Assembly: GCF_017315985.1 (NCBI RefSeq)
Contig: NZ_JAFLVR010000020.1
Location: forward strand, 179,705 to 243,704
From: Candidatus Enterococcus murrayae
Lineage (GTDB): Bacteria > Bacillota > Bacilli > Lactobacillales > Enterococcaceae
Reading direction: 5' to 3'
DNA length: 64,000 nucleotides
Shown here: positions 1 through 8,946 of the stretch, one piece after another
Layout: each line of letters begins with the position of its first letter
Numbering within the stretch: the first letter of the stretch is position 1
Program-made: the position numbers and the translations under genes
Notes under the pieces: model-generated
What the model was told of the DNA's origin: nothing
The model's input: only the letters and a program-made list of their open reading frames with translations
The model's database searches: none

Positions 1-1
1 T

Positions 2-82
2 AGCGACATCAGTCCATTAGACAAGAAGAACGTTGCTGAAGGCGAAGATATTCTCGCGGTGAGTAAAGCCTATGAGCAGTAA
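2..82 (+). CDS. C-terminal end of an upstream gene, probably a Glc-type EIIA domain
   Basis: An open frame runs from the window edge to a TAA at 80-82 and overlaps the start of the next gene by 11 bp, which suggests translational coupling. Only 26 residues remain. They end in a V-x-E-G-E-D-I-L-A-V pattern that resembles the last beta-strand of Glc-type PTS EIIA domains (typically V-x-x-G-x-x-L-L-x-V). The gene is therefore probably a PTS permease with a fused EIIA domain, or a GPH-type sugar carrier with one, serving the glucosidase downstream. The fragment is too short for a firm call. Confidence 0.45.
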   Translation, partial: SDISPLDKKNVAEGEDILAVSKAYEQ

Positions 83-1700
83 ATGGTGGCAAAAGGCGGT
101 CATTTATCAGATCTATCCCCGCAGCTTTCAAGATAGCAACAACGACGGGATCGGAGATTTACAGGGAATCATCCAAAGATTAGACTATCTGGCTTTTTTA
201 GGAGTAGACGCCCTCTGGCTGAGTCCAGTCTATTCTTCTCCCAATGATGATAACGGCTATGATATCAGTGATTATCAAGCGATCGGCCCTGAATACGGAA
301 CAATGGCGGATATGGATTGTTTAATCAAAGAAGCAGAAAGTCGAAAAATTAAAATCATTATGGATTTAGTCGTAAATCATACATCTGATGAGCATATCTG
401 GTTTCAAGAAGCCTTAAAAAGTAAAGATAATCCTTACCACGATTTTTATGTGTGGCGAAAACCTGTTGCTGGTGGTCCGCCCAATGGCTTGAAATCTAAT
501 TTTGGCGGTTCTTCCTGGACCTATGTTCCTCATCTTGATGAATATTATTTGCACCTGCACTCTAAAAAACAGCCAGATTTGAATTGGGAAAATCCGAAGA
601 TGAAACAAGCCATCTGGGATATGATGAACTTTTGGCTAGAAAAAGGGATTGGCGGCTTCCGTTTAGACGTGATTGATTTGATTGGTAAAGAGCCGGATCA
701 TGAAATCACTCAAAATGGGCCGAAGCTGCATGACCTGCTGCAGGAAATGAACCATAAAACCTTTGGAAACTATGATGTTGTTACGGTTGGAGAAACATGG
801 GGAGCGACCCCTGAGATCGCCGAATTGTATTCAAGTCCTGACAGAGATGAGCTGTCGATGGTTTTCCAGTTTGAGCATATCAATCTGGATAAGCAGCCGG
901 GAAAACGCAAATGGGACCTGAAAGAATTGAATCCCTACGAACTTCATGAGGTTTTCTCAAAGTGGCAGATCAAATTAGACCAAAAAGGATGGAACTCCTT
1001 ATTTTGGAACAATCACGATTTACCGCGAATCATCTCTCGTTGGGGCGATGATTCGGACGAGTATCGGGAAATCAGCGGAAAAATGCTGGCGATCTATCTT
1101 CATTTCATGAAGGGGACTCCTTATATCTATCAAGGAGAAGAGCTTGGAATGATCAATTATCCTGTCAAAGAGATTCAAGAGGTGGATGATCTTGAAAGCA
1201 TTCAAATGTACAACGAGCGATTAAAGCAAGGATACCCCATCGACGATTTGATTACTTCAATCAATGCTAAGGGACGAGATAATGCTCGACATCCGATGCA
1301 GTGGGACACGCAGCTCAATGCTGGTTTTTCTGCGGAAAAGCCTTGGCTGCCCGTACATTCTAACTACAGGACAGTCAATGCGGCGGCAGCCCTTGCTGAT
1401 GAAAATTCGCTCTTTTACACGTATAAACAATTGATAACTCTGAGAAAACAATTTGATGTGATCACAAATGGCGAGTATCAAATAGTAGAAACAAATAATC
1501 CGTTGGTATTAGCCTATCAGCGCTTTGACGATGAAGAAGAATTAACGGTTGTCGTGAATTTCTCTAAAACGGTCCAGAAGTATAAAGTGGCTCAGACCTT
1601 AGCCGAGCATGAGATCCTGATCCATAATTGTCCTGAAAGACCCGAGCAGTGGCACCAATTAGCGCCCTACGAGGCATATGCTGTTCGACGATCCAACTAA
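72..1700 (+). CDS. dexB: GH13 glucan 1,6-alpha-glucosidase (DexB type)
   Basis: Cytoplasmic glycoside hydrolase of 542 aa that releases glucose from alpha-1,6-linked isomalto-oligosaccharides or similar alpha-glucosides. The GH13 signature is intact: nucleophile D199 in GFRLDVID, acid/base E241 in VGETWG and D316 in NNHDLPR. The run GETWGATPEIAELYS and the NPKM/NGPKLH regions look much like streptococcal dextran glucosidase DexB, and length matches that family. It overlaps the upstream transporter fragment by 11 bp and faces an alpha-galactosidase gene, as in multiple-sugar-metabolism loci. Substrate within the alpha-1,6-glucoside group is inferred. Confidence 0.85.
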   Translation: MSSKWWQKAVIYQIYPRSFQDSNNDGIGDLQGIIQRLDYLAFLGVDALWLSPVYSSPNDDNGYDISDYQAIGPEYGTMADMDCLIKEAESRKIKIIMDLVVNHTSDEHIWFQEALKSKDNPYHDFYVWRKPVAGGPPNGLKSNFGGSSWTYVPHLDEYYLHLHSKKQPDLNWENPKMKQAIWDMMNFWLEKGIGGFRLDVIDLIGKEPDHEITQNGPKLHDLLQEMNHKTFGNYDVVTVGETWGATPEIAELYSSPDRDELSMVFQFEHINLDKQPGKRKWDLKELNPYELHEVFSKWQIKLDQKGWNSLFWNNHDLPRIISRWGDDSDEYREISGKMLAIYLHFMKGTPYIYQGEELGMINYPVKEIQEVDDLESIQMYNERLKQGYPIDDLITSINAKGRDNARHPMQWDTQLNAGFSAEKPWLPVHSNYRTVNAAAALADENSLFYTYKQLITLRKQFDVITNGEYQIVETNNPLVLAYQRFDDEEELTVVVNFSKTVQKYKVAQTLAEHEILIHNCPERPEQWHQLAPYEAYAVRRSN

Positions 1701-1745
1701 AAGCTTTCCCCGCAGCGATCATAAGTTGCGGGGAAAGCTTTTTAG
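1699..1745. terminator. Bidirectional intrinsic terminator between dexB and aga
   Basis: A 16-bp perfect stem (AAAAGCTTTCCCCGCA paired with TGCGGGGAAAGCTTTT) closes a 12-nt loop. T-rich sequence follows on both strands. It sits exactly between the convergent stop codons of the GH13 and GH36 genes and should end both transcripts. Confidence 0.9.
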
Positions 1746-1746
1746 T

Positions 1747-3918
1747 TTATACTTTTTTCCAATGGAACAGCAAAGTCGAAAAATCTTCTTTGATTCGCGG
1801 AATCGCGATACCGGCATCGTTTAATTCAGCACCGGAAACAATCTCACCGGTTTCCGTATTTTTGTAAGCTGCTTGATCATCCAGATAGCGAGTTTTTAAG
1901 TAGTTCACAGGAACCGCTGGACGAGCTAGTCCGTTAAAATAGAAGATCATCGCCTCAGTGTCATTCTTGATCAGCCACGCAGAGGTAAAGTATTCATCGG
2001 CCGAACGCAGCCGATAAAATTTTCCAAACTGGAGCAATCGGCGGTGAGCCTTGTAAAAATTGATTTGCTCCATAATTTCTATTCTTTCGGTATTCGCTAA
2101 ACTCGTTAAGTCTAATTCATAACCAAAGTTACCGCTCATAGCGATCAGGCCTCGGGTATGCAAAGATGTTTTACGACCGACTTGATGATTCGGTACCGGT
2201 GAAACATGCGCGCCCATCATAATCGGCGGATACAAAAGGCTGTACCCATATTGGATTTTACTGCGGCAAAGCGCATCCGTGTTATCACTGGTCCAGGTCT
2301 GAGCCATATAATACATCATCCCCGGATCAAAACGACCGCCACCGCTTGAACAATTTTCAAATAGACAGTTGGGAAAACACTTGGTGATCGTATCAAGCAC
2401 CTGATAAAGCCTCAATACATATCGATGAGAAATTTCCTTCTGCTGCTCTGCTGGGTAGGCCAAACTGCCTACTTCTGTCAGATGGCGATTCATATCCCAC
2501 TTGATATAGTCGATTTTACCTGTAGACAGGTACTTGCTTAGAACCGCGATTAAATATTCTTGAACAGCCGCTTGACTCAAGTCCAACACAAACTGTCTGC
2601 GCCCCTCTGTCAGCGGATAATCAGGTACTTGCAGCGCCCACTCAGGATGCGCTTCAAACAGACGGCTATTTTCAGAAATCATCTCCGGCTCGAACCATAA
2701 GCCGAACGTCAATCCTTTTCGATGGATTTTTTCTGCTAAACCAACGATGCCCTGCGGTAATTTTTCCTGATTCTCAAACCAATCTCCTAAGGAAGTCGTA
2801 TCATCGTTTCGCTGACCAAACCAGCCATCATCCAAAACAAAAAGCTCGATTCCAGTCTCTTTAGCCAAATCTGCTTGTTTTAACAGATCGGCTTCATGAA
2901 AATCAAAGTAATTTGCCTCCCACGTGTTCAACAGGATCGATCGTTCTTGCTTTTGCCACGGAGCAGGAGCCAAGTGATTCTGATAAAGGTGATGGAAGGT
3001 TTGAGACATGCCGTTCAAACCACTAGTCGAATAGTTAATAACAACTTCAGGTGTTTGAAAGTCTTCACTCGGCCCTAGACACCACTCAAAGGTCTCCGGC
3101 TGAATTCCTATCTGCACGCGGCTCGATCCGTATTGCTCCACCTCTACCTGAGCCGTAAAGTTCCCGCTATAAACCAGATGAAACGCGTAGACTTCCCCTT
3201 GAAATTCATCTGTCTTAGCATCAACCAGGGCTAAAAACGGCTGGTGCTGCGGACTACTTGTTCCGCGGGTACTTTCGATCTTTTGAACGCCCGTATGTAA
3301 CGACTGCCGGCTGATGTTCGCTTCATTTGTATGAGATCCGTTCAATGTAACCATGTCAAAATCGCTACGAGGAAAGTCGATCATCATCGATCCGGCATTT
3401 TCAAGAAAAACTGTGTCCTCACTGTGATTAACGAAGCGAACACTGCGGGTAATAACTGGATACTCTTCAAAAAGGGTGTAGCTAAGAATCATCTCCAGCT
3501 TCTGAATTTCATCAATCAGGACAATTTCCAGCGTTTCAGCAATCGCAGCGCGTAAACTGGGTAATCCCTTTAAAGAAGGCTTTCCTGTAAAAATCGAATG
3601 CGTGTGATAAACAAAATTAGTGACCGTCGTTCCATTTGATCGACGAATCTGGTAATTGCTGATGCGATGATCCCCAGTGCCTTGTGTACTGGTTTCCATC
3701 AGCAAAGAATTTAATGAGAACCTGCGATCAGCTTTATCGGGGTTTGTGGCGAATCCGCGATCGATTTGTAGCAATGCATTGCTGCCGGAATAAAAGGGCA
3801 GTGTCCGACCAAAATAGCGATGAGTAATATATTTTTCTTTTTCAATCCCCATGACATAGCTGATCGCTGAATTGGATAAATGAAATATTTCCTTTTCTGA
3901 ATCAAATAAAATCGGCAT
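1747..3918 (-). CDS. aga: GH36 alpha-galactosidase
   Basis: Removes terminal alpha-1,6-galactose from melibiose, raffinose and stachyose. It is 723 aa, the usual size of tetrameric bacterial GH36 enzymes. Diagnostic segments are LDDGWFG, KWDMNRH with nucleophile D475, the glycine-rich ENCSSGGGRFDPG loop and SDNTD with acid/base D545. There is no signal peptide, so the enzyme is cytoplasmic. The start is supported by AGGAG about 8 nt upstream of the ATG. It is divergent from an AraC-family gene 91 bp away that probably controls it. A paralogue with the same layout lies at 28086-30278. Confidence 0.92.
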   Translation of the reverse strand: MPILFDSEKEIFHLSNSAISYVMGIEKEKYITHRYFGRTLPFYSGSNALLQIDRGFATNPDKADRRFSLNSLLMETSTQGTGDHRISNYQIRRSNGTTVTNFVYHTHSIFTGKPSLKGLPSLRAAIAETLEIVLIDEIQKLEMILSYTLFEEYPVITRSVRFVNHSEDTVFLENAGSMMIDFPRSDFDMVTLNGSHTNEANISRQSLHTGVQKIESTRGTSSPQHQPFLALVDAKTDEFQGEVYAFHLVYSGNFTAQVEVEQYGSSRVQIGIQPETFEWCLGPSEDFQTPEVVINYSTSGLNGMSQTFHHLYQNHLAPAPWQKQERSILLNTWEANYFDFHEADLLKQADLAKETGIELFVLDDGWFGQRNDDTTSLGDWFENQEKLPQGIVGLAEKIHRKGLTFGLWFEPEMISENSRLFEAHPEWALQVPDYPLTEGRRQFVLDLSQAAVQEYLIAVLSKYLSTGKIDYIKWDMNRHLTEVGSLAYPAEQQKEISHRYVLRLYQVLDTITKCFPNCLFENCSSGGGRFDPGMMYYMAQTWTSDNTDALCRSKIQYGYSLLYPPIMMGAHVSPVPNHQVGRKTSLHTRGLIAMSGNFGYELDLTSLANTERIEIMEQINFYKAHRRLLQFGKFYRLRSADEYFTSAWLIKNDTEAMIFYFNGLARPAVPVNYLKTRYLDDQAAYKNTETGEIVSGAELNDAGIAIPRIKEDFSTLLFHWKKV

Positions 3919-4009
3919 GAAATCTACTCCTTTCTACTATATACTGTAAGCATAAGGAATCCGACTTGCGGGAACAAGAATAAATAATTTAGATTGGGCG
4001 GGTAGAAAA

Positions 4010-4825
4010 TTGCAGAATTATTTTTCTCAGTCATACTATTATATGGATAACTACAATCTGCCTTTCTTGAAGGGAATAGGCATAGGGCACGGCGATGCAC
4101 ACTACTTTTGGGAGAATAAGGACCGAAAAGATCATCAAGTCGTACTGCAATACACTTTGGCTGGTATCGGCTACTTTGAATCAGGAGATCAGCGCAGCAT
4201 TCAGAGAAGAGGCAGTTTTTTTCTCGCTGAAATTCCTAGCGATTGCCGTTATTACGGGAAGGAGGATTGGCAGTTTTTATATTTAGAATTTTCCAAGGAA
4301 GTGCTTCAATTATTCTATCCAATCAATCAGACCCATCATGCCAGTTCGCCGGAGTTTCAAGAACTGCTAATAAAATTGTGTGCTGAGCTAAAAGCTTGCT
4401 CAGAGGTGCCCTTTTTTGAGAATACTCAATTGGCATACTCCTTGATCTTGGCGTTAAAAAAGGAATTGCTGACGAAGCGGGTAGAAAAATACCCCTTAGC
4501 GAAGGAAATAAAAAAATATTTGGAGCAGCACTATCAAAGTGACGTGGGGCTGGTGGACGTTGAAGAGCAGTTTGGGGTATCCAGATACAAAGCCATCCGT
4601 TTATTCGAGAAGACCTACAGTATTTCACCTATGGCCTATCTAAAAAAATATCGCATCAAACGAGCTTTGCCCTTTCTAGCCGATGGGCAGCGAACGGTTC
4701 ATCAGATTGCTCAGCTTGTTGGTATGGCAAATGGTAATTATTTTGCTAAGGTCTTTAAAGCAGAGATGGGCATTTCACCCAGTGATTATCAAAAAAGTAA
4801 GCAACGCTTCAACGAAGAATCATAG
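4010..4825 (+). CDS. AraC-family sugar-responsive regulator (MsmR-like)
   Basis: 271 aa from a TTG start behind GGGCGGG. ATG at 4043 is an alternative but has no ribosome binding site. The N-terminal half is a cupin-like sugar-sensing region (VLQYTLAGIGYFESG). The C-terminal 100 residues carry two helix-turn-helix motifs, ending in the typical IAQLVGMANGNYFAKVFK and GISPSDYQ pattern. It is divergent from the alpha-galactosidase gene, so it is the likely activator of that gene and perhaps of dexB. The overall design matches MsmR/RafR regulators of alpha-galactoside operons; the inducer is not known from sequence. Confidence 0.8.
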   Translation: MQNYFSQSYYYMDNYNLPFLKGIGIGHGDAHYFWENKDRKDHQVVLQYTLAGIGYFESGDQRSIQRRGSFFLAEIPSDCRYYGKEDWQFLYLEFSKEVLQLFYPINQTHHASSPEFQELLIKLCAELKACSEVPFFENTQLAYSLILALKKELLTKRVEKYPLAKEIKKYLEQHYQSDVGLVDVEEQFGVSRYKAIRLFEKTYSISPMAYLKKYRIKRALPFLADGQRTVHQIAQLVGMANGNYFAKVFKAEMGISPSDYQKSKQRFNEES

Positions 4826-4868
4826 GACTGATCGAAGTGTTCAAACGCTTTTGATCAGCTACATAAAT

Positions 4869-4957
4869 AAAAAGCCAAATGATCAAATACTTTCGTAATT
4901 TAAAGTAAAATGATCGTTTGGCTTTCGTTTTGTAAAGTATTTTTCAAAAAGACTTTT
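4869..4957 (+). repeat. Copy 1 of an 89-bp two-palindrome intergenic repeat
   Basis: The left part is a nested hairpin: outer arms AAAAGCCAAAT/GTTTGGCTTT around inner arms ACTTTC/AAAGT. The right part, AAAGTATTTTTC/AAAAAGACTTT, is a second imperfect palindrome. Copies in this window are at 7306-7394 (opposite strand) and 21142-21229. This copy lies between the convergent AraC and Rrf2 genes and probably also acts as a terminator. Confidence 0.85.
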
Positions 4958-4975
4958 CGCTTGTCCTTTTTTAGG

Positions 4976-5443
4976 CTACAGATATTCTTGAAGAATCTCT
5001 TTATTTTCCGGTCTTTTTTCCATTTCCAGCTGGGCAATTTTATGAACGAGAGCAGCAAGTGTGATGCTCCTCATCTCATCCTCTACTTTTTTCTGAAGTT
5101 CCTCGTATTTTTCATTCAACACATCCTGGATATTTGCGCCGACAATACAATTAGGATTGGTTTTCGGATCGACTTGGATCAGATTTGTGTTTCCCTCAAT
5201 GCTTTTATAGATCTCTAATAAAGTGATTTCTGCCGGAGCTTTTGCGAGGGTAGGGGTCGGCTTGCCAATTTGTGTATGGATCAGCTCCGCTTTTTTTAGC
5301 TGACTCATGATTTTGCGAACATTTGCTGGATTGGTCTCCACACTGCCGGCGATCATTTCGCTGGATAGGGCATCGGTTCCCTGAAAGATTTCGATGTAAG
5401 CAAGAATGTGGATCGCGTCACTGAATTGTACCGAATACTTCAT
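4976..5443 (-). CDS. Rrf2-family transcriptional regulator
   Basis: 155 aa from the ATG preceded by AAGGAG (the frame opens further upstream without a good ribosome site). The N-terminus is a winged helix: YSVQFSDAIHILAYIE, then SSEMIAGSVETNPANVRKI as the recognition helix and LIHTQIGKPTPTLAKAPAEIT as the wing. The three-cysteine cluster of IscR/NsrR is absent. There is only one cysteine, in NPNCIVG, so an iron-sulphur cluster is unlikely and a thiol switch or small-ligand mode is more plausible. It is divergent from two tandem NAD(P)-binding oxidoreductase genes, which it probably represses. Confidence 0.83.
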   Translation of the reverse strand: MKYSVQFSDAIHILAYIEIFQGTDALSSEMIAGSVETNPANVRKIMSQLKKAELIHTQIGKPTPTLAKAPAEITLLEIYKSIEGNTNLIQVDPKTNPNCIVGANIQDVLNEKYEELQKKVEDEMRSITLAALVHKIAQLEMEKRPENKEILQEYL

Positions 5444-5471
5444 ACTATCTGCTCCTTTCAACATTTCTTTC

Positions 5472-5525
5472 TTGACATATCTTATCATACTACTTATGAT
5501 TAAAGGTGTAAATTATAAATGTACA
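5472..5525 (+). promoter_or_regulatory. Promoter and candidate Rrf2 operator upstream of the NmrA-like pair
   Basis: TTGACA at 5472-5477 and TATGAT at 5495-5500 are separated by an ideal 17 bp. Just downstream, 5507-5525 reads TGTAAATT-ATA-AATGTACA, an inverted repeat with 7 of 8 arm bases paired, placed over the expected transcription start. This is where a repressor from the divergent Rrf2 gene would bind. The promoter is seen directly; the operator assignment is inference. Confidence 0.7.
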
Positions 5526-5549
5526 GCTAAAAAATAAGGAGTGGATCAT

Positions 5550-6395
5550 ATGAAGTATTTAGTCACAGGAGCAACCGGTGGATTTGGCCATTATGCGTTA
5601 AATTATTTACAAGAAGAGGTGCCAGTCTCTGATATTTTTGCTTTGGTTCGAAGTGAAGAAAAGGGAGCCGTTTTAAAGGAAGCCGGTGTGAATATACGCA
5701 TTGGCGATTATGCAGATAAGGCTTCGATGAAAAAAGCATTGGAAGGAATCGATCGCATGTTATTCGTTTCCGGAGCACCTGGCAACCGGCAGGAAGAACA
5801 TGCGAATGTAGTCGAAGCCGCAGAGGAAGCCGGCGTTTCTTATATCGCCTATACGAGCTTTGCTGGCGCGGATAAAGCAACCAGTCCTTTGGCTGCGGAT
5901 CACATTTTTACCGAAGGATTGATTGAAAAGACTGGCATCCCGCATACATTTTTGCGTAATAACTGGTACTTGGAAAATGAAATGCCGATAGTTGATGCCG
6001 CGTTAAAGGGCGGAAAATTCGTTTACGCGGCAGGTGACGGAAAAACTGGCTGGGCGATGAAACGGGAATATGCAGAGGTTGCCGCAAAGGCACTAGTAGG
6101 AACCGATTATCCCGCTATTTTAGAGCTTTCCGGCAAGCCAATCAGCTATGCTGCTTTAGCGGACAGCTTGAAAAAAGCCACGGAAAAGGATTTTGAAGTC
6201 ATTGGCTCAGATGATCAAGGCTTTATTGAGAACCTTGTCGCAAATGGAATGCCTCAATCCGTAGCAGAAATATTCCTGTCTTTTCAATATGATATTAAGA
6301 ACAATCAGCTGGACGTTGCTTCCGATGACTTTGAAAAAGCATTAGGCCGGCCATTGATCCGCTTGGAAGCGGGATTCAAGGAGCTGTTGGATTAA
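5550..6395 (+). CDS. NmrA/QOR2-like NAD(P)H-binding oxidoreductase, first of pair
   Basis: 281 aa starting at the ATG 8 nt after AAGGAG (an upstream in-frame GTG at 5541 overlaps the ribosome site). The N-terminal Rossmann motif TGATGGFG binds NAD(P). The body follows atypical short-chain dehydrogenases of the NmrA / quinone oxidoreductase 2 type (FALVRSEEK, GDYADKASMKKAL, TFLRNNWYLEN). A likely role is reduction of quinones or other electrophiles, or redox sensing. It is followed after 22 bp by a homologue and shares a regulatory region with an Rrf2 gene. Confidence 0.8.
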   Translation: MKYLVTGATGGFGHYALNYLQEEVPVSDIFALVRSEEKGAVLKEAGVNIRIGDYADKASMKKALEGIDRMLFVSGAPGNRQEEHANVVEAAEEAGVSYIAYTSFAGADKATSPLAADHIFTEGLIEKTGIPHTFLRNNWYLENEMPIVDAALKGGKFVYAAGDGKTGWAMKREYAEVAAKALVGTDYPAILELSGKPISYAALADSLKKATEKDFEVIGSDDQGFIENLVANGMPQSVAEIFLSFQYDIKNNQLDVASDDFEKALGRPLIRLEAGFKELLD

Positions 6396-6417
6396 TCAGA
6401 TAGAAGAGGTGAATGAG

Positions 6418-7278
6418 ATGAAATATGCGGTGACTGGTGCCACTGGGAATCTGGGAAGTCGTGTAGTGAAAAAGCTAACTGCTTTAGTGGAGAAAAAAGA
6501 CCTTGTGGCAATCGTACACTCGATGAGCAAGGCAAAAGCTTTACAGGAACAAGCGATTGCAGTGAGACAAGGAGATTATTCGGATAGCGCAAGTATGACT
6601 GAAGCGCTCCAAGGAATCGATTTATTGATCTACATTCCTAGTAAAACGTATGATGTTGTTCAACGCGTGCAGGAATTGGAAAACACATTGACCGCGATGG
6701 GACATGCAAAGGTTAAAAAGATTGTCTTCGTCAGCTTTTTTGCGGATCAAGAAAAGAATCCTTTTACTATGTCGCCTTATTATGGCTATGCGCCAAGACG
6801 CTTGGCAGGTTCCGATTTCGCCTATACGATCGTCAAAAACGCATTATATGCGGATCCACTGGTGCCTTATTTGCCTGAGTTGATTGAACGCAAAAACATT
6901 ATCTATCCAGTCGGAGCAGAGAAGCTATCCTTTATTTCTTTAGACGATAGCGCAGAGGCGCTTGCCCAATTAGCGATTCAACCGGAGCTGAGAGATAGGG
7001 GACAGACTTATCTGTTAAGTCAGAAGAACAGCTATTCAATGCCCGAGCTGGCTGCTGTCATGAGTGCCGTTACCGATAAAACAATCGGCTATCAGCCGGT
7101 AAGTCTCACGACATTTGCAGAGATTTACAAAGGGGATGGCGATGGCAACGAGTTGGCCTCGATGTATCATGGCGGCGCGCTGGGCATGCTAAGCGGGGTA
7201 ACCAATGATTTTGAAACGATCACTGGCCATGCTCCGACAGATATGAGGACCTTTTTGCAGGAGAATTATTCAAAGTAA
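6418..7278 (+). CDS. NmrA/QOR2-like NAD(P)H-binding oxidoreductase, second of pair
   Basis: 286 aa from the ATG preceded by AGAGG at suitable distance; a GTG at 6409 in the same frame is less likely. The Rossmann motif TGATGNLG and the downstream pattern (GDYSDSASMTEALQGIDLL) mirror its neighbour, so the two are tandem paralogues that have diverged considerably. It is probably co-transcribed with the first gene from the promoter at 5472. The substrate is unknown; quinone or electrophile reduction is a family-based guess. Confidence 0.78.
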   Translation: MKYAVTGATGNLGSRVVKKLTALVEKKDLVAIVHSMSKAKALQEQAIAVRQGDYSDSASMTEALQGIDLLIYIPSKTYDVVQRVQELENTLTAMGHAKVKKIVFVSFFADQEKNPFTMSPYYGYAPRRLAGSDFAYTIVKNALYADPLVPYLPELIERKNIIYPVGAEKLSFISLDDSAEALAQLAIQPELRDRGQTYLLSQKNSYSMPELAAVMSAVTDKTIGYQPVSLTTFAEIYKGDGDGNELASMYHGGALGMLSGVTNDFETITGHAPTDMRTFLQENYSK

Positions 7279-7305
7279 CCAAACAAGTAAAAACATTCAA
7301 ATCGT

Positions 7306-7394
7306 AAAGTCTTTTTGAAAAAAACTTTACAAAACGAAAGCCAAACAAACGTCTCACTTTCAAAAATGAAAGGGGCGGCTTGTTTGGCTTTTTT
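7306..7394 (-). repeat. Copy 2 of the 89-bp two-palindrome intergenic repeat
   Basis: On the minus strand it reads AAAAAAGCCAAAC, inner hairpin CTTTCATTTTTGAAAG, then GTTTGGCTTTCGTTTTGT and the tail AAAGTTTTTTTC-AAAAAGACTTT. It matches copies at 4869 and 21142 in order and length. It fills the space between convergent genes (NmrA-like and UDG-like) and the GC-containing stem followed by T6 can terminate the plus-strand transcript. Confidence 0.85.
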
Positions 7395-7411
7395 CGTTTC
7401 AACTCGAACTA

Positions 7412-8005
7412 TTAGGAAATGATCTCAAACATGACGGCAAGATCTTCACACGCCATTTGGACCTTAGACTTTTCAATCAAAATATTTTTGCCGGTCATGA
7501 TGTATGAGGGCATGATTCGAATATCTTGATAATAAATTGCTGTGTTCCGCAACTTGTAGGTAGAGATTGCGGGAACGGCATTTTTTTTAGTCGCTTTTTT
7601 AGTAATTTTATTAAAGCATTTTTTTGCTACGTCTCCCATCAGCATGATGACCTGAACATTCGGGAAAAGCGACAGTTCCTTTTCTAGGTAAGGTAGGCTT
7701 CTGTCGATACTCGCATTAGCGACTGTCGTTTCTGTTTTAGGGGTCTTAATGGCATTCGTTAGGTAAATACCCTTAGACAAAATATCCTGAATCGTTGTTA
7801 CTTCAATCCCAGCCTTTTGAAAGAGCGGAATCGTGGTTTCCATGTAGGCAGCATCTTCAGGACCGTAAAAATCATTTCCCGGATATGCGGGAACGACCTC
7901 GTTGATCATAATCGCCTTTATCGTTGCCGGATCTATTTCGATATCGTTCAAATGAATCTGTTCATCCGCGCCAAAAACGGCTTCAAGCTCTTGTTTTATA
8001 TTCAT
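7412..8005 (-). CDS. Uracil-DNA glycosylase superfamily protein
   Basis: 197 aa with GGAGGGTG before the ATG. Segments match the UDG fold in order: INEVVPAYPGNDFYGP in the motif-1 position, IYLTNAIKTPK as the N-(V/I)-K strand, VIMLMGDVAKKCFN as the GxxA helix and IMPSYIMTGKNI in the place of the family-4 HPS loop. The canonical catalytic residues of classical family 1 or 4 enzymes are not obvious and the HPS histidine is replaced by methionine. It may therefore be a divergent, perhaps non-canonical member. It is a single gene, divergent from a MerR regulator. Confidence 0.6.
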   Translation of the reverse strand: MNIKQELEAVFGADEQIHLNDIEIDPATIKAIMINEVVPAYPGNDFYGPEDAAYMETTIPLFQKAGIEVTTIQDILSKGIYLTNAIKTPKTETTVANASIDRSLPYLEKELSLFPNVQVIMLMGDVAKKCFNKITKKATKKNAVPAISTYKLRNTAIYYQDIRIMPSYIMTGKNILIEKSKVQMACEDLAVMFEIIS

Positions 8006-8147
8006 TTTTTCACCCTCCTATGACTTTAGTGTACAATAGAAAACTTGACGATGCATGTCCAGTTTCTATCACTTCTTTTGAAATTATTAAGCAAACAATA
8101 CCAAGGATACGCTATAATAATCGTTTAACAGGAAAGGAGCGGGAAAG

Positions 8148-8942
8148 ATGGAAGAAAAATATCTGACCAATGATTTATTGTCAATTACTGGTATGACACG
8201 GGATACGCTGCGCCACTATGAGCAAAAAGGGCTCATCCAACCAGAAAAGGATACCTATAATAACTATCGCCAATTTCGTTTTGCTGATATTTATCGTCTC
8301 TTGACGATCGATTTTTATCGTAAACGGGGATTTTCGATCAACGAGGTCAAAAATTTGCAGGAGAATTTTAATGAACTGGATTTCCCGCAATTGATGCAGC
8401 AGAAAAAACTGGAGATGGAGGAGAAGCTTCAGTACTACTCCAGTACCTTAGATCGAATCAACAAGCTGGCGATGTTTCAGCAGGAGCTGGCAGAAACACT
8501 AGATTGTCTCACCCTTGAACGCATGCCGTTATATGAGGTGTTAGGCTCATTCAGTGAATTTGATGCCTTCGAAGAATACCATCAAATTTTGGCTCATTGT
8601 TCAAATGAAGATATTCTTTCTTCAATTGTTCGAAGCTTTGCGTTTGATGAGACTGGACTCAATCACTCCCGAATGCTGATTGTCAAAGAAGTTAGTGATA
8701 ATTGCTTACAGGAGGGCAAAGAGTATTTAAATGCTTCGCGCTGCATCCGGCTGATCGTGACTGAGACCTTAGGCGAAGAAAACAGTGAAGAGATGGCGCA
8801 TCAATTATTTGAAAAAATTTTAAACTACTCCTTAGAAAAGAACTTGGAACCTCTTGGAGAAGCCTTTGTTTTCACCAAAATGGTCACCTACCAGGATCGA
8901 AATGAACAAGCTGTACTAGAAATTTTTGTTCCTGTAAAATAG
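8148..8942 (+). CDS. MerR-family transcriptional regulator
   Basis: 264 aa, AAAGGAGCGG before the ATG. The N-terminal winged helix has the MerR signature (TRDTLRHYEQKGLIQP and YRQFRFADIYRLL), then a coiled-coil dimerisation helix around residues 80-115 and a C-terminal effector domain with a GyrI-like look (ERMPLYEVLGSF). The domain order fits multidrug or stress sensors such as BmrR-type proteins, not metal sensors, as no cysteine pair is evident. A MerR-type promoter lies 4 bp after its stop codon, in front of the CPBP protease gene, which is the clear target candidate. Confidence 0.87.
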   Translation: MEEKYLTNDLLSITGMTRDTLRHYEQKGLIQPEKDTYNNYRQFRFADIYRLLTIDFYRKRGFSINEVKNLQENFNELDFPQLMQQKKLEMEEKLQYYSSTLDRINKLAMFQQELAETLDCLTLERMPLYEVLGSFSEFDAFEEYHQILAHCSNEDILSSIVRSFAFDETGLNHSRMLIVKEVSDNCLQEGKEYLNASRCIRLIVTETLGEENSEEMAHQLFEKILNYSLEKNLEPLGEAFVFTKMVTYQDRNEQAVLEIFVPVK

Positions 8943-8946
8943 CCGC

